Assembly: GCA_001414345.1 (NCBI GenBank)
Contig: LLCB01000144.1
Coordinates: 1-64,000 of the forward strand
Length of the DNA: 64,000 bases
Origin: Hymenoscyphus infarciens
Lineage: Eukaryota > Ascomycota > Leotiomycetes > Helotiales > Helotiaceae
Direction of reading: 5' to 3'
Below the pieces are notes generated by a model. It had not been told where the DNA came from. It made no database searches and saw only the letters and a list, made by a program, of their open reading frames with translations. Shown one piece after another: positions 49,620 through 59,705 of this stretch (within the stretch, counting starts at the first letter, position 1; each line of letters begins with the position of its first letter). The translations under genes and the position numbers were made by a program.

Positions 49620-50225
49620 TAGGTCTGCACAACGAATAAAAGCTACGAATATATTCAGAATATTCACGATTTTCCACGGATAAAATACCCTTTGAATTAT
49701 CCAAGAATAAGGAGCGTTTAGGGTATAAATAGCAGTCGTTTATTCATGAATATTCTATATTCTCCACCCTTTTGGTATAGTTTCCCACTTATCTAAATAT
49801 ATATGAAAATCCCTTAAAATTATCCGCTTTAGTCGCTTTCGTCATCTCGATTAAGCTACGCCAAGGCGTTTCTAGGCTAAATGAGGTGAAAAGAGTGAAA
49901 CCTTAGTTTAAAGGTCACGTGTATAATGTTTTAGAAAGTGGCCCGGGGGACATGATACCCTATTTCACATAATATAAGTGATAAAGAGTAGGGACGATAG
50001 TAATCTATTAATAAATATATATATAAAAAGGGAGTAAAATTCAACTTATACGAACCCTCTATGCTAAGACCTAGGGGGCGGATATTAAGCTCAATGAATA
50101 GAAACTATTCGTAATATATTCATTTAAGCTCTTATTACTCGAATAATCGCTCGAATACTATATATTTATTTAATATTTATGATGAATAATTAATATTTTA
50201 TTCATCTATTCGTTGTGTAGACCTA
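49620..50225. mobile_element. Non-autonomous hAT-type element (606 bp)
   Basis: Perfect 8-bp direct repeats TCAAGGGG (49612-49619 and 50226-50233) flank a 606-bp AT-rich segment. Its ends are inverted repeats of about 19 bp with one mismatch: TAGGTCTGCACAACGAATA on the left, and the complement of TATTCGTTGTGTAGACCTA on the right. An 8-bp duplication with TAG-starting ends is typical of the hAT superfamily. There is no transposase frame, so it is a MITE-like derivative that would need a transposase elsewhere. It lies between the promoters of the APH-like gene and the secreted-protein gene. Confidence 0.85.
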
Positions 50226-50233
50226 TCAAGGGG

Positions 50234-50704
50234 GGACACATGGCCACGTTTTTGGGACACTTTGTTAGGTGAATTTGGACAAGATCCATTCCATTCCATA
50301 ATCTTTTCCTACAAGTTTTTCTCTCCGAAATTCAGTTGAGCGTTGGAGGGTCTTGCAAATTTTGGGGGTACCTAAGACATTCGCAAGGCGTTGGAATGCG
50401 AGGCTCTACTTTGGTGTTGTCTGCTTGATCAAGCGACTTGGCAGTTCGATGTTGTAACTGCCGCTGGCTGGAGAGGGCTGGAAAGGCTCGGTGTTCCGAA
50501 ATTAATGTGTATCTGAGGATGTTTGATATGATGCCTCCTACGTCAGAAGCGTGTTATGGCTACATTCCACCGGGGCATCAGTGGGATTCAACCTTAGATC
50601 ACTATCTTGGTTTTCTTGCTATATAATCCACAGCAAACTCCTCAGTTTCAACCTCCAAAAAGACAAGTTACATTTATTAGTATCTTCTATCCTACGCCTC
50701 GAAG
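50234..50704 (+). promoter_or_regulatory. Upstream region of the secreted-protein gene
   Basis: Unique moderate-GC DNA between the hAT-type element and the start at 50705. CTATATAATCC at about 50619-50629 is a plausible TATA box, roughly 80 bp before the ATG. A short open frame upstream (50438-50626) ends just there and looks like chance. Confidence 0.4.
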
Positions 50705-51295
50705 ATGTTTGCCTTCAAATCTCTCTTGCTCTGTCTCTTGAGCCTCGGGTTGCTCGCAGATTGTAAATCACACCAACTCGGGTATGGGGCTCTTTGCTTT
50801 AGCAAAAATCCATTCCCACATGACTAACATCATATCAGGTATCGCGCTTTTGACACCGATGGCGACACTTCATCTGCCAGTGCAGTCTCCACAAAAGCCG
50901 CCTCGACCACTAGGGACTTACCACCATATCCCACAATAACTTCAGGCCTCTCATCAAATTACAGCTCGAAATCAAACTTCTCGATCCCCAGCAACTCAAG
51001 CTATTCGAAATCACCCTCTACTTTGTCATCGAGCGAATCCAGCAGCGAACCAACCAGTAAGCCAAGCAAGATTCCAAAATTCGTGCCAAGATTCGTGCTC
51101 CCTAGGCCAAGATACCCTCACCGCCGAAACGAGTCCACCGGATACACAAACTCAACAATTTACAGCAACTCAACTGGGTTTTCCAATAGCACCGTCACCG
51201 CGACAACACTTAAGACATCCATCAGGAGCGCCACTCTCGACTCCTCAACCACTGATGCCACTACAACCCACGATGGCCCAATAGCGACCATGTAG
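50705..51295 (+). CDS. Secreted Ser/Thr-rich protein, two exons
   Basis: Predicted from signal and splice sites: exon 1 50705-50781, a 57-bp intron 50782-50838 (GTATGG...CTAAC...ATATCAG), exon 2 50839-51295, giving 177 residues in one frame. Residues 1-20 (start MFAFKSLLLCLLSLGLLADC) form a clear signal peptide. The mature part is mostly Ser, Thr and Asn, with about seven Asn-X-Ser/Thr sequons (NYS, NFS, NSS, NES and three NST) and a basic Pro-rich patch at about 100-122 ending in a dibasic HRRN site that could be cut by Kex2. There is no C-terminal hydrophobic GPI signal and no domain. Likely an O/N-glycosylated secreted protein. Being next to repeats is common for effector candidates, but nothing here proves that role. 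Confidence 0.75.
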
Positions 51296-52420
51296 TTATT
51301 TATTTCGTAGCTGGGATATCTTTTTGGATTGGCGGGACTGGAGACTTCAATTGGGGAGTTTTTCGTTTTCTCATACCGGTGATGAGTTTTTTTTTTGTAA
51401 GGGTGTGCGAGTCATACTTGCTTTTGTCGGTATCTTGAGATACCTTGGAAATACGGGACTGGAATTCCTTGTGATTATTTTCTCAGAACGGGCATTTATT
51501 GCGTGAGTCTTTTGTCATGATTCGAGGTTTTGAGAATCATTGAGAATGGCTAGGCCAATGATGCTTTTTTTCCCTTGGCTATTTTCTATATAGGGTGGAG
51601 TGGAGTTTCTGATGTCTTGAGAAATATAGAAATCAGTCCTCCTGGAATCCTTTTCTGACTTTCTGATGTGAACACGTACTTGAGTGAGTACTTAGGTAAG
51701 CTTTATTTTTTGGAGACTTAGCGTCAAAGCGAAGCCCTCAGACTCCCATTCTCCAAAAGTCAAATCATGATAGGGCATTGTTTCTATATATTATACAGAT
51801 CCATAACACAAAGAGCAGACACATCGCAAAATGGATTTTTAACACTTCTCAACTTTTCAAACTAGAAAGAAGGCCCGGGGATTTTGGAAACTTGATGGTA
51901 TGTGACATCAAAATAATTCTCACCGTATCCTTTCAGGTTCCTTTGTGCCAGAGGAAAGACTAGACATAACTTTTGAACTTGGGAGATTACACAAGATCAA
52001 TCATTAAAATGTTTCGAATCAAAGCTGCCCAGATAAAACCCAACGAGCTGGGACGCGCTGAGACACACTCGGCCCTACCAATGATTCCATCATCAAACAA
52101 CATTCCACGAGACGCCTTATAAACTCCTGAATTTCTAAAACAGGATTTGGCTAGGGAAGAGCTTCTTTATTTTAATCATGTGATATGCTCTCCGGCAGGA
52201 AGCCGCGAATTGGCCGAGAAAATACGATTTTCTTCACTGACAACCTTATGAGACATTCATTGAAGAATCTATACGATTGATCCACCGATCCGTGTACGCT
52301 ACTGCAATACATACTTTGATATTTGAGATTCCCCGCCTTCTTTTTCTCTCTCAATTTCTCTCCGCGGACCCTGCCCCGGCATTAGGCCCACCAAATGAAC
52401 TATATGAAAGACACCTTTGA
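51296..52420. other. Intergenic region, no supported gene
   Basis: T-rich 3' flank of the secreted-protein gene, then moderate-GC DNA with only short chance frames on either strand (60-62 codons). No repeat or RNA gene was recognised. Confidence 0.5.
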
Positions 52421-52880
52421 ATTTATTATTCGTTTCTTATATTTATTAGAGAATTTACTTTATATAATATAATTAGTATAACTTTATAAAACGTTTTATA
52501 AAATTCATATAAAATTATTTAGCCGGGATTAATAATTATCCGTGTTACGTATAAGCCTAAACCAGTAGTTCTTACTTGCTCTCTAATTATTAATATTATA
52601 TTTAAGATATATAGTAAACTGTTACGTACCTTGAATAAGTACTAAATAGTAGTAAAAGCTAGTTATATAGCTATAATATTAATCCGGTAGTCACGTGATT
52701 ACCTTAGCCTTAGGTTCTAGACTAAATCTTATAATAACTACGGAGTTTTATCATATAAATTACACCCCCTACCCACTTAAAATTTATAAAAAGTTATAAA
52801 ATTCCTATATATAGTCGTTTTATTTTAACTAATTCATAAAATTATATTAAGCCTTAAATTTATTTCAAACACTCCTTATT
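52421..52880. repeat. AT-rich RIP-type insert
   Basis: Abrupt AT-rich block between moderate-GC segments, with TA-rich sequence and no ORF. It retains GTCACGTGATTAC near 52689-52701. I could not find convincing inverted ends or a target duplication, so it is only classed as repeat-derived by composition. Confidence 0.4.
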
Positions 52881-52899
52881 TCGTGAATTTTCATTATTT

Positions 52900-53271
52900 C
52901 ATGTTCCTTTGGGAGCCCTACCCGGCATTCTCGCCCCCTCCGTATCTGATCTCTTTTATGAAAGAAAAAATGTTAGATCAGGTCAATCTCAGTCCGCAAA
53001 TGAAGGATCAGGGTGGTACAGTACTGGCGTTTCCAATGCAACGTCTGGCAATTGGTTTTGGCTGACCGGCATAAATTCAAGTGCGAATACTGCTTCGATA
53101 AATTGTATATCGGACAGAGAATTTCAATCTTTTGATTCTTTTTCTGTGGTATTTTCAAGAGTACCTTTGGTGAGCTTCTGGGTGTTCACTGTTTTTAGGT
53201 GTTTCGACGTTTCCCTCTCACAAGATATTTGGCGACTCCCGTCGAAATCGGCTTCCCGAGTTTCCTCATGA
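52900..53271 (+). pseudogene. Gene fragment, possibly an NLR P-loop region
   Basis: Open for about 120 codons without a good start (first codon in the frame is TTG at 52909). The segment NWFWLTGINSSANTASI, near the middle, resembles the stretch of fungal NACHT/NLR proteins in which FWLxG precedes the Walker A loop. Here the glycine/lysine of the loop are missing, so it could not bind ATP. The first part (GALPGILAPSVSDLF) does not fit that family and may come from another source. Downstream residues are not conserved-looking. The fragment is opposite in strand to the Walker-B-like fragment at 53266-53559. Assignment is tentative. Confidence 0.25.
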
Positions 53272-53559
53272 AAATTGACTAGCAATTGTGAGATTCAAGC
53301 CCTGGCCAACAATCGAATCGATCCTGCCGCTTGTATCGGTATCTATGATGACCTGGTTGCTTGCTGGCACCATGTTTTTCATATTGGGCGGAACAGGAGA
53401 CGTCACAAGGACCTTGAAGGTTACTGTTTGCAGCAGCGACTTTGACAGCTGACCGAGCCGTTGTATTAACGCAATTACTTCTTGTGGACATCTCAGCAAG
53501 CTATCAATAGTGCAAAAAATTGTTGCCCCCTCGAAACTCGTGACTGCCGCGACAAACAA
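53266..53559 (-). pseudogene. NACHT-type NTPase fragment (NLR-like remnant)
   Basis: A 97-codon frame. The segment ATIFCTIDSLLRCPQE followed by LIQRLGQLSKSL and KVLVTSPVP matches the order of the Walker B and sensor strands of fungal NACHT proteins, which usually read hhhIDALDECP...KVLVTSRP. The acidic DALDE is changed to DSLLR and the Arg of TSRP is missing, so the key metal-binding residues are gone. Nothing resembling an effector domain or C-terminal repeats lies beside it. NLR-like genes act in fungal non-self recognition. This is a broken remnant, bounded on one side by a RIP-type insert. Confidence 0.45.
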
Positions 53560-53639
53560 AAGCTATAGTGCTTCAAAATCTTGATTATGAATTCGACCGA
53601 TATCGAGAGATGGAAAATTGTGCTCAGAAGACCAATGTT

Positions 53640-55080
53640 CTAGTAATTAAGTGAGAAGTGATCTTAGTAAGTGTTAGTTACCTTCTATATCACTCACTTC
53701 AAGTATACTATAGAAGTAGTATATTATAATTACTAGAAGTATAGAAGAGTTGAAAAAGTAGTCTCTCGCTTTAAAAAAGCCTATTTACTAATTATATAAA
53801 AACCTCTTAGCTAGACTATAAAAGACTAGACACTATATCTTTCTAAAATAATTATAAATATAAGATTTAATAGTTTATTCTATTTGAGTAGTCTTATACT
53901 TTTAGTATAATAGTAATAAGGTTATTTAATAACTCTAGATACTATAAATAAGTATCTAATATTAATAAGTCTCTCTTAGAGGTTCTTTTAGTATATAAGC
54001 TTAAAACTAACTATTAAGTATAGATGAATTTAGAATTACTATATAAATAAGATAAGTTATAATAAAAAAATATTAGTAGATAATAAAAGATATTAATAGA
54101 TAAACTATTTTGTTTCCTAATAATAGTATCTAGACTTAGATACTAGTATATAAATACTACTACTTCTTATATATACTAGTTATACTATAATAGCTTATAT
54201 TTAATAGAAGATAAAGTTTACTATCTATTATATTACTTATAATTATAGAATAAATCTAGATACTATTATATTTTAGTATATAAGCTATCTACTTAGTAAG
54301 AGAGATTTTTACTTTTCTAAATAAAAGTTTAAAAAGATTTCTAATTCTTTTTAATATAATTAAGCTTTATTAATCTCTATTACTTCTATTTAACTTTTTT
54401 TAAAAACTAAATTTTATTTTATAATTATAGTAAGTTACAATCTAATCTTCTCTTTGAAGAATATTTTATAAACTATATGTTTTTAGAAAATTTCTTTTTT
54501 CCTTATTTATTTTAGAAAAAGAAAAACTAAAGTACTTTTTAGAATATAAAACCTAGCTAGAAAGAACTACTATTTCTTCTTATACCTCCTCTCTATTTAT
54601 TACTATATCTAACTAAGTATACTAAGAATAAACTTAAATCTTCGATAACTCTCTTTTTATAAGAAATCTTTTTATACTTCTATAATTCTACTAAGACTTT
54701 ATAAAAATATAAATATAAATAAAAGTGTCTGTTTTCTTTCTAAAAACTTTATAAAGTAAGAAAGAAGGTATAAAGCTCTTATTAGCTATTCTTAAGAATA
54801 TAATCATATATATTACTATTAAGTAAAGAGAGAACTTGAAAGTGTGTCTAGAAGATAAGAAATTTTCTAAAAACGCATAGTTTATAAAATATCGTTAAAA
54901 GAGAAGCTTAACTCACTATATAGTAAAATAGCTATATAAAAAAGTCTAATTTTTAGTAAATATTAGTAGTACTTTATTAATAGTTATTAGTAGATAAAAG
55001 CTACTAATAGTTATATTATAATATAGTAATATATTATCGTATTAATGTCTAAGTCTACTCCATAGGAAAATATAAAGAAA
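53640..55080. repeat. RIP-type AT-rich insert (~1.4 kb)
   Basis: AT-rich sequence with dense stops lies between the NLR-like remnant and the reductase pseudogene. It starts near AAGTGAGAAGTGATC, with a nearby TCACTCACTT that pairs with it, and ends near ATGTCTAAGTCTACTCC. It probably truncated the 3' end of the reductase gene. Class unknown. Confidence 0.5.
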
Positions 55081-55090
55081 CGCGAACGTC

Positions 55091-56650
55091 TTAAACGTAA
55101 CAGCAACAATCTAAACAGTGGACAAGACCGCAAAGGAGTGTGACACCAGCTGTCGAAATGTAGCAAAACTCCGTGGCGTGAGGGAGGCATAGTCTCATCA
55201 ACTCCTTTGTTGATTGTAGATTCGCTTTTTTCGGAGTTTCGAATGACTTGAGATGCGAGACGTCTGCCCCATTGTGAATTACAACATTTGCGTCTTTGAA
55301 AATATGTGCGGCATCGGAGGAAGATAATCCCAGCCTGGGTACCTCCAGTTTTCCAGAGAAAACCGCGACCTTTGGGATTTTGCTAAAGTGAGACATTTTC
55401 ACGACATCCTGTCCAGCAACGCAATAGATCTTTCTAATTCGTTCGTCTTCAACAAGACTTTGAAGTAAACCCTGGCCCAAAAAATCACTGGCCCCTGTCA
55501 GTACATTGACTTTAGGCTTAGGGGAAAGTGGCTGCTTAAGGGACTGTGAATTCTTAAACCCTTTCGATAGAATCGCGTTTTCCGCATCCTAATCATGGAT
55601 TTCTTCTCGGTTACTGGGCGGAGATTCGTTATCTAGACAAGAAGCCATATCACCAAGCTTCAAGCACTCAAACAAAGTTGCAAGAGATATAGATACCCGG
55701 AGGGTTTCTCTCACACGAGCTTGTAAACTTAGGAGAAGTAGCGAGTTCCCTCCAACTTCGAAAAATGTGTTTTGAGAGTCCACGGTACCATAAGTGGAAG
55801 TAAGTTGTGGAAAGACCTCCTTCCAGATTTCGACCATCGTCTGTTCAGTCTCCGTCAGGTTTTCCAGAATTTTAACTTTTCTCCACATTCTGCGTGAGTG
55901 GAAGCGCATATATGGTTTTTCGGTCAAGTTTTAAATGGGCTGTCCGAGGCACCTCTTTGAGAGGTATCACCACTGCCGGATGCATGTACTATGGGAGTGG
56001 TAATCCCGACTGTATTACACGCAACTGTTCATCAATGGCTTCCCCACAAACCCCAGGGGAAAACAATACATGAACAAACAGATGCCAGTATAAGTTCGTA
56101 CGCTCGCAACAGCCTCGATAACCGCACCTTTTACAAAGTTCACGATTGTGCTTTCTAAGTCGCCAAGCTCAATACGTAAACCATGCCGCTTGACTTGAGT
56201 ATTCCCCGGTGCTCTTCCAAGAATCGACATAGTTCCATTAGGTAGCCACCGGCCTACGTCACCAGTCAGATAGATAACATTCCATCCTTCATGGATGAAT
56301 TCTGGAGATGCAAAAGGGTCTGGAAGGAAAAACCGGTCACTCTGTGGGCTAACATAGCCTAGAGAAACTCCTGCGCCACCATTGAAGATCTCGCCTTGAC
56401 ACCCAATGGCAACTGGTTTGAAATTCTTATCCAGTAGATATACAGAGGGATTGGGTGCTGGAACATCAGCTGGTACCCCATACGAGTCAAAGTTTTCATC
56501 GTGTAAAAGGTTCCAGCGGGTAACAGAGCAAGTGGTCTCAGTGGGGCCACATGCATTGAAAGTATTCAACCTCACATTATTTAAACTCAGCATAACTCTG
56601 AAAACGGCGAAATAGAAGTAGAAAGGAGTGACTTGATGTTGGCGACAAAC
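55091..56650 (-). pseudogene. NRPS-like reductase (A-T-R) pseudogene
   Basis: Three fragments on the minus strand follow the order of an NRPS-like carboxylate reductase. The adenylation domain (about 56593-55930) has NACGPTE, LTGDVGRW and QVKRHGLRIELGDLE. A carrier domain (about 55927-55640) has FFEVGGNSLLLL, with the phosphopantetheine Ser. A thioester-reductase Rossmann start (about 55515-55091) has NVLTGASDFLGQG and YISTAG. The adenylation frame shifts near 56045. The shifted reading (EQLRVIQSGLPLP) meets a TAG at 55989-55991, continues into MHPAVVIPLKEVPRTAHLKL, and shifts again near 55905. Another TAG (55589-55591) separates carrier and reductase. The N-terminal half of the A domain and most of the reductase are missing. 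Such enzymes reduce a carrier-bound acid to an aldehyde or alcohol. This copy is dead. Confidence 0.88.
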
Positions 56651-57300
56651 CTTGAAGGGTTTTGGTGGGGCCAGTGGACTCTCAATAGATTCTCAGACGA
56701 GGGTCAAAGTGTATCAATTATAGGTTAAAGCGTATTAATTATCGGAATGTCACAGGGCCTCTAAAGATAATCGCTTTTATGCCTGAGGCTTAAGTTTTTT
56801 TGAGAGCCAAGGATCTTTAAGAGTCAAGGTCCTCGCTTGAGAGTTAAGAGTTATAATCGGTTAAGCCTCGGTAGGCGCAGGGGCCAAGTGCGCAGGGGCC
56901 AAGTGCAGAGGGGGCCAGAGGCCAGGTCCAGGCTAGGTGCGGGTACCTCTTATAATTCTTTACTATAATAAGAGTAGCCCCTACCGGTGCGCGTAGGTGA
57001 GAGGATAGGATAGGATAACTTTCGCTAAATCGGTCGAATACTTTCTTTATATTATAATAGCGTTGACGTTGACTCTTTACGAGTAATACTATAATAGCAC
57101 GCTATCCTAGATTATTATATAATAGCACTATCCTGAATTGTTAGCATTCGTAAAACTGCCGATACCTCTAAGCACTGCTAATACCTCTAATATATCTAGG
57201 GCTGAGATTACAAATAACTAATACTTATATAAGCGAAGTGCTAAAGGTATTAATATCTAACATTTATATATAAAAGAGATTAAGGTTTAGATATTATATA
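56651..57300. other. Mixed intergenic/repeat DNA, no gene
   Basis: Moderate-GC start with a short direct repeat of CGCAGGGGCCAAGTG at about 56876-56905, followed by GGCCAGAGGCCAGG. It then grades into AT-rich DNA with TATAATAGCAC repeated at about 57090 and 57118. No ORF. Confidence 0.45.
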
Positions 57301-57319
57301 TTTAGCTTTCTAAAGGTTT

Positions 57320-57563
57320 AGAGGTTATATATTTAGCTTTTTAGCTCTTATTATTTAGTATTAGCTATATTAGATAGAGCTTAGTTATTATTATTATTAG
57401 AACTTAGAAGCTTCTAACCTCTTATATATAGACGTTTATGTTTAGTATAAAAAAGAGATAGTTATTATTTTCTTCTATATTAGTACCTAGTATCTATATA
57501 CGTTATTCTACTATACGTACTCCTATATACCTCTACTATAGTTATATATATTTCGTACTATTA
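57320..57563 (-). mobile_element. LTR of the outer, interrupted retrotransposon
   Basis: The right part (about 57450-57563) is the reverse complement of the start of the LTRs at 57681 and 61269, ending TTTCGTACTATTATA. The left boundary is unclear because the first half is rearranged. The outer element's interior (57564-57680) follows directly, before it is cut by the inner insertion. Confidence 0.55.
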
Positions 57564-57680
57564 TATAAAAATAATAACTCTTCTTCGCTAGTAATAGCCT
57601 TAATAATATCTCCTTTAAGCTTATTACTACTCTTTATTTAGAAGTCGATTTACTCTCGATTTAGAATATTATAATAGTAT
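57564..57680 (+). mobile_element. Outer retrotransposon interior, left of the insertion
   Basis: About 117 bp of internal sequence next to the outer LTR. Its reverse complement matches 61152-61268 inside the inner element. It ends in AGTAT (57676-57680), the target duplication of the inner insertion, and resumes at 61620. Confidence 0.7.
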
Positions 57681-58032
57681 TATAACGGCACGAAATACAC
57701 ACAACTACAGTAGAGGCATATGAGAGTGCGTATAGTAGAATGACGTATGTAGATACTAGGCTCTAATACGGAAGAAAACAATAACTGGCCTTTTCTAACT
57801 CTAGGAGTAGGCTGCTATATACAAGAAGTTTCAGACGATACAAAAGGGGTACGAAACCGAACAACGACATACGTCGGCTAATACAAAAGCCCGAACCCTA
57901 CGAAGTATGTCCGAAAGTCTAGACAGACGTAACCTTCCTAAATTAGACAATGTAAAACAACAACTACCGAAAGCTAATATATATAGCATATGCTACGTAA
58001 TATTAGCTATATAAGATAGCATACTGTTATAT
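57681..58032 (-). repeat. 3' LTR of the inner retrotransposon
   Basis: 352 bp; close to the solo LTR at 44723 but starting TATAACGGCACG and ending CATACTGTTATA. The terminal TG..CA has become TA..TA. It is only moderately RIP-mutated. Confidence 0.85.
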
Positions 58033-58389
58033 CCCCCTCCCTTAAAAAAGACTCGTCCTAAGTCTTCTATCTCTTATCGTTTAAGGCTAAATCGAGATAG
58101 TATAAGTATTACATTATTGTATTGTCGTAAGTTGGTTAGGGTCTGAATCGTAGCTAACCTGAGTTTATAGATGCTTTATTTATTATAATTTGTCGTAAGC
58201 GAGATAAGAGGTCGAGATAGGTTCCGAATCGTAACCGACCTAATTCGTAGATGCTTATAAAAGAGACTTCGTTTCTAATCCTTTAATATTAAAAGCAAGC
58301 ATTCACGTCCGCTAAAAGAGTATGGTCCAATCTGTCTAGCAGTCAGAGAAAGTTCAAAGTAAAAAGTTCAAAAAGTTTAAAAAGTTTGG

Positions 58390-59200
58390 AGTAAAATTAG
58401 AAAAAAGTTTAAAAGTCGAAGGCGAATTTAGAGTAGAATCGGAGGTCGTTCGGTCGAGAGGTGACGTTAAAGGTGACAGTGATAACTTAGTTAAGCGCTC
58501 ACTTCGAGAGCGTACTAATTCGCATCCGATTCGAATTCGAATAAAAAAGAGTATAGGTTTAAAAAAGTTTAAAAGTCGAAAGTGAATTCAGAGTATAGTC
58601 GGAAGTCGTTCGGTTGAAGGTGACAGTGATAACTCAGTTAAGAGCTCACTTCGAGAGTGTACCGATTCGCATCCGATTTAAATTCGAATAAAACAACTAG
58701 CCTACCAGATGTAAAAGAAAGTAAGTTTGTCCGAACTCAGGTCGGCGGAAGTTCAAAGTAGAGTCGGATAGTGCTCGGTCGAGATTAACAGCGATAACTC
58801 AATTAAGAGCTCACTTCTAGGTTTCGTCCTAATGGAGAGCGCGTTTCAACCGATTCGCATCCGATTCGAAAAGTTCACTAAAAGAGTATAGGTCTAAAAA
58901 AGTTCAGAATAAAGTCGGAAAAAAAAAAATTCAAAAGCAGAGTCGGAGGCGACTATTGAGAGGTAACGTTATAGGTAACAGTGATATCTTAGCTAAGAGC
59001 TTACTTCGAGAGCGTACCGATTCGCATCCGATTCGAATTCTCCGATTCGAATTTATTAAAAGAGTGTAAGTTCGTCTGAACTAAGGTTGGCAGGGACTTA
59101 GAGTAAAGTCGGAAACGAAAAGTCGATAATGTCGTAGATAGTAATAACTTAGCTAAGAGGTTACTATCCTTTTAAGAGCGTACTAATTCGTATCTAAGTC
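58390..59200. repeat. Tandem array of ~150-190 bp units in the inner element
   Basis: About five imperfect units, each with GTGATAACTCAGTTAAGAGC, ACTTCGAGAGCGTACCGATT and CGCATCCGATTCGAATTC. The CGCATCC segments lie near 58521, 58668, 58856, 59022 and (degenerate) 59188. Units are joined by AAAGTTTAAAAGTCGAA-like linkers with purine runs. The array is non-coding. Confidence 0.8.
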
Positions 59201-59284
59201 GAATTCAGATAAAAAAGAGGACTTCTAGCCCGCTAGAAGTAAAAAGAAAGTAATAAAAGTAAGAAAGACTCTATGCTAGAGTCG

Positions 59285-59705
59285 GTAGGGTTTCGGCTGG
59301 TCAAAACAAAAGAGTTATTACTAAATATTATCAAAGTTTTGCCGTCCGAAGTTCAAGACTATAAAAGGGGTAGTTTCAGCTGGTCAAAGGCGAAGTTGTT
59401 ACCGAATATTAAAAATGCTATCCGAAGTTCAGGATAACAAAAGGAGGAGTTTTAGCTGGTTAAAAGACAAAGTTATTAATGTCAAAGTTGTTAGAGTTTC
59501 GCTGTCCGAAGTTTAGGATAACAAAAAGGAGGAGTTTCAGGTGGTCAAAGGCGAAGTTATTACCGAGTTGTCGAAGTTAAAATTATTATCTAAAGTTCAA
59601 GATAACAAAAGGTAAGGATTCAGCTAGTCAAAAGAGTTTGTTACCGAATGCTAAAAACGCTATCTAAAGTTCAAGACAACAAAAAGGGGTACAGTTTCAG
59701 GTATA
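59285..59705. repeat. Tandem array of ~77-82 bp units in the inner element
   Basis: About five imperfect units of the form GTTTCAGCTGGTCAAAGGCG, AGTTGTTACCGAATATTAAA, CGCTATCCGAAGTTCAGGAT, AACAAAAGGAGGA. The GGTCAAA segment recurs near 59299, 59381, 59456, 59533 and 59616. It follows the longer-unit array directly. No ORF is present. Confidence 0.8.

Noticed and set aside
52172..52354. 60-codon minus-strand ORF
   Set aside because: Too short, no motif, next to an AT-rich insert.
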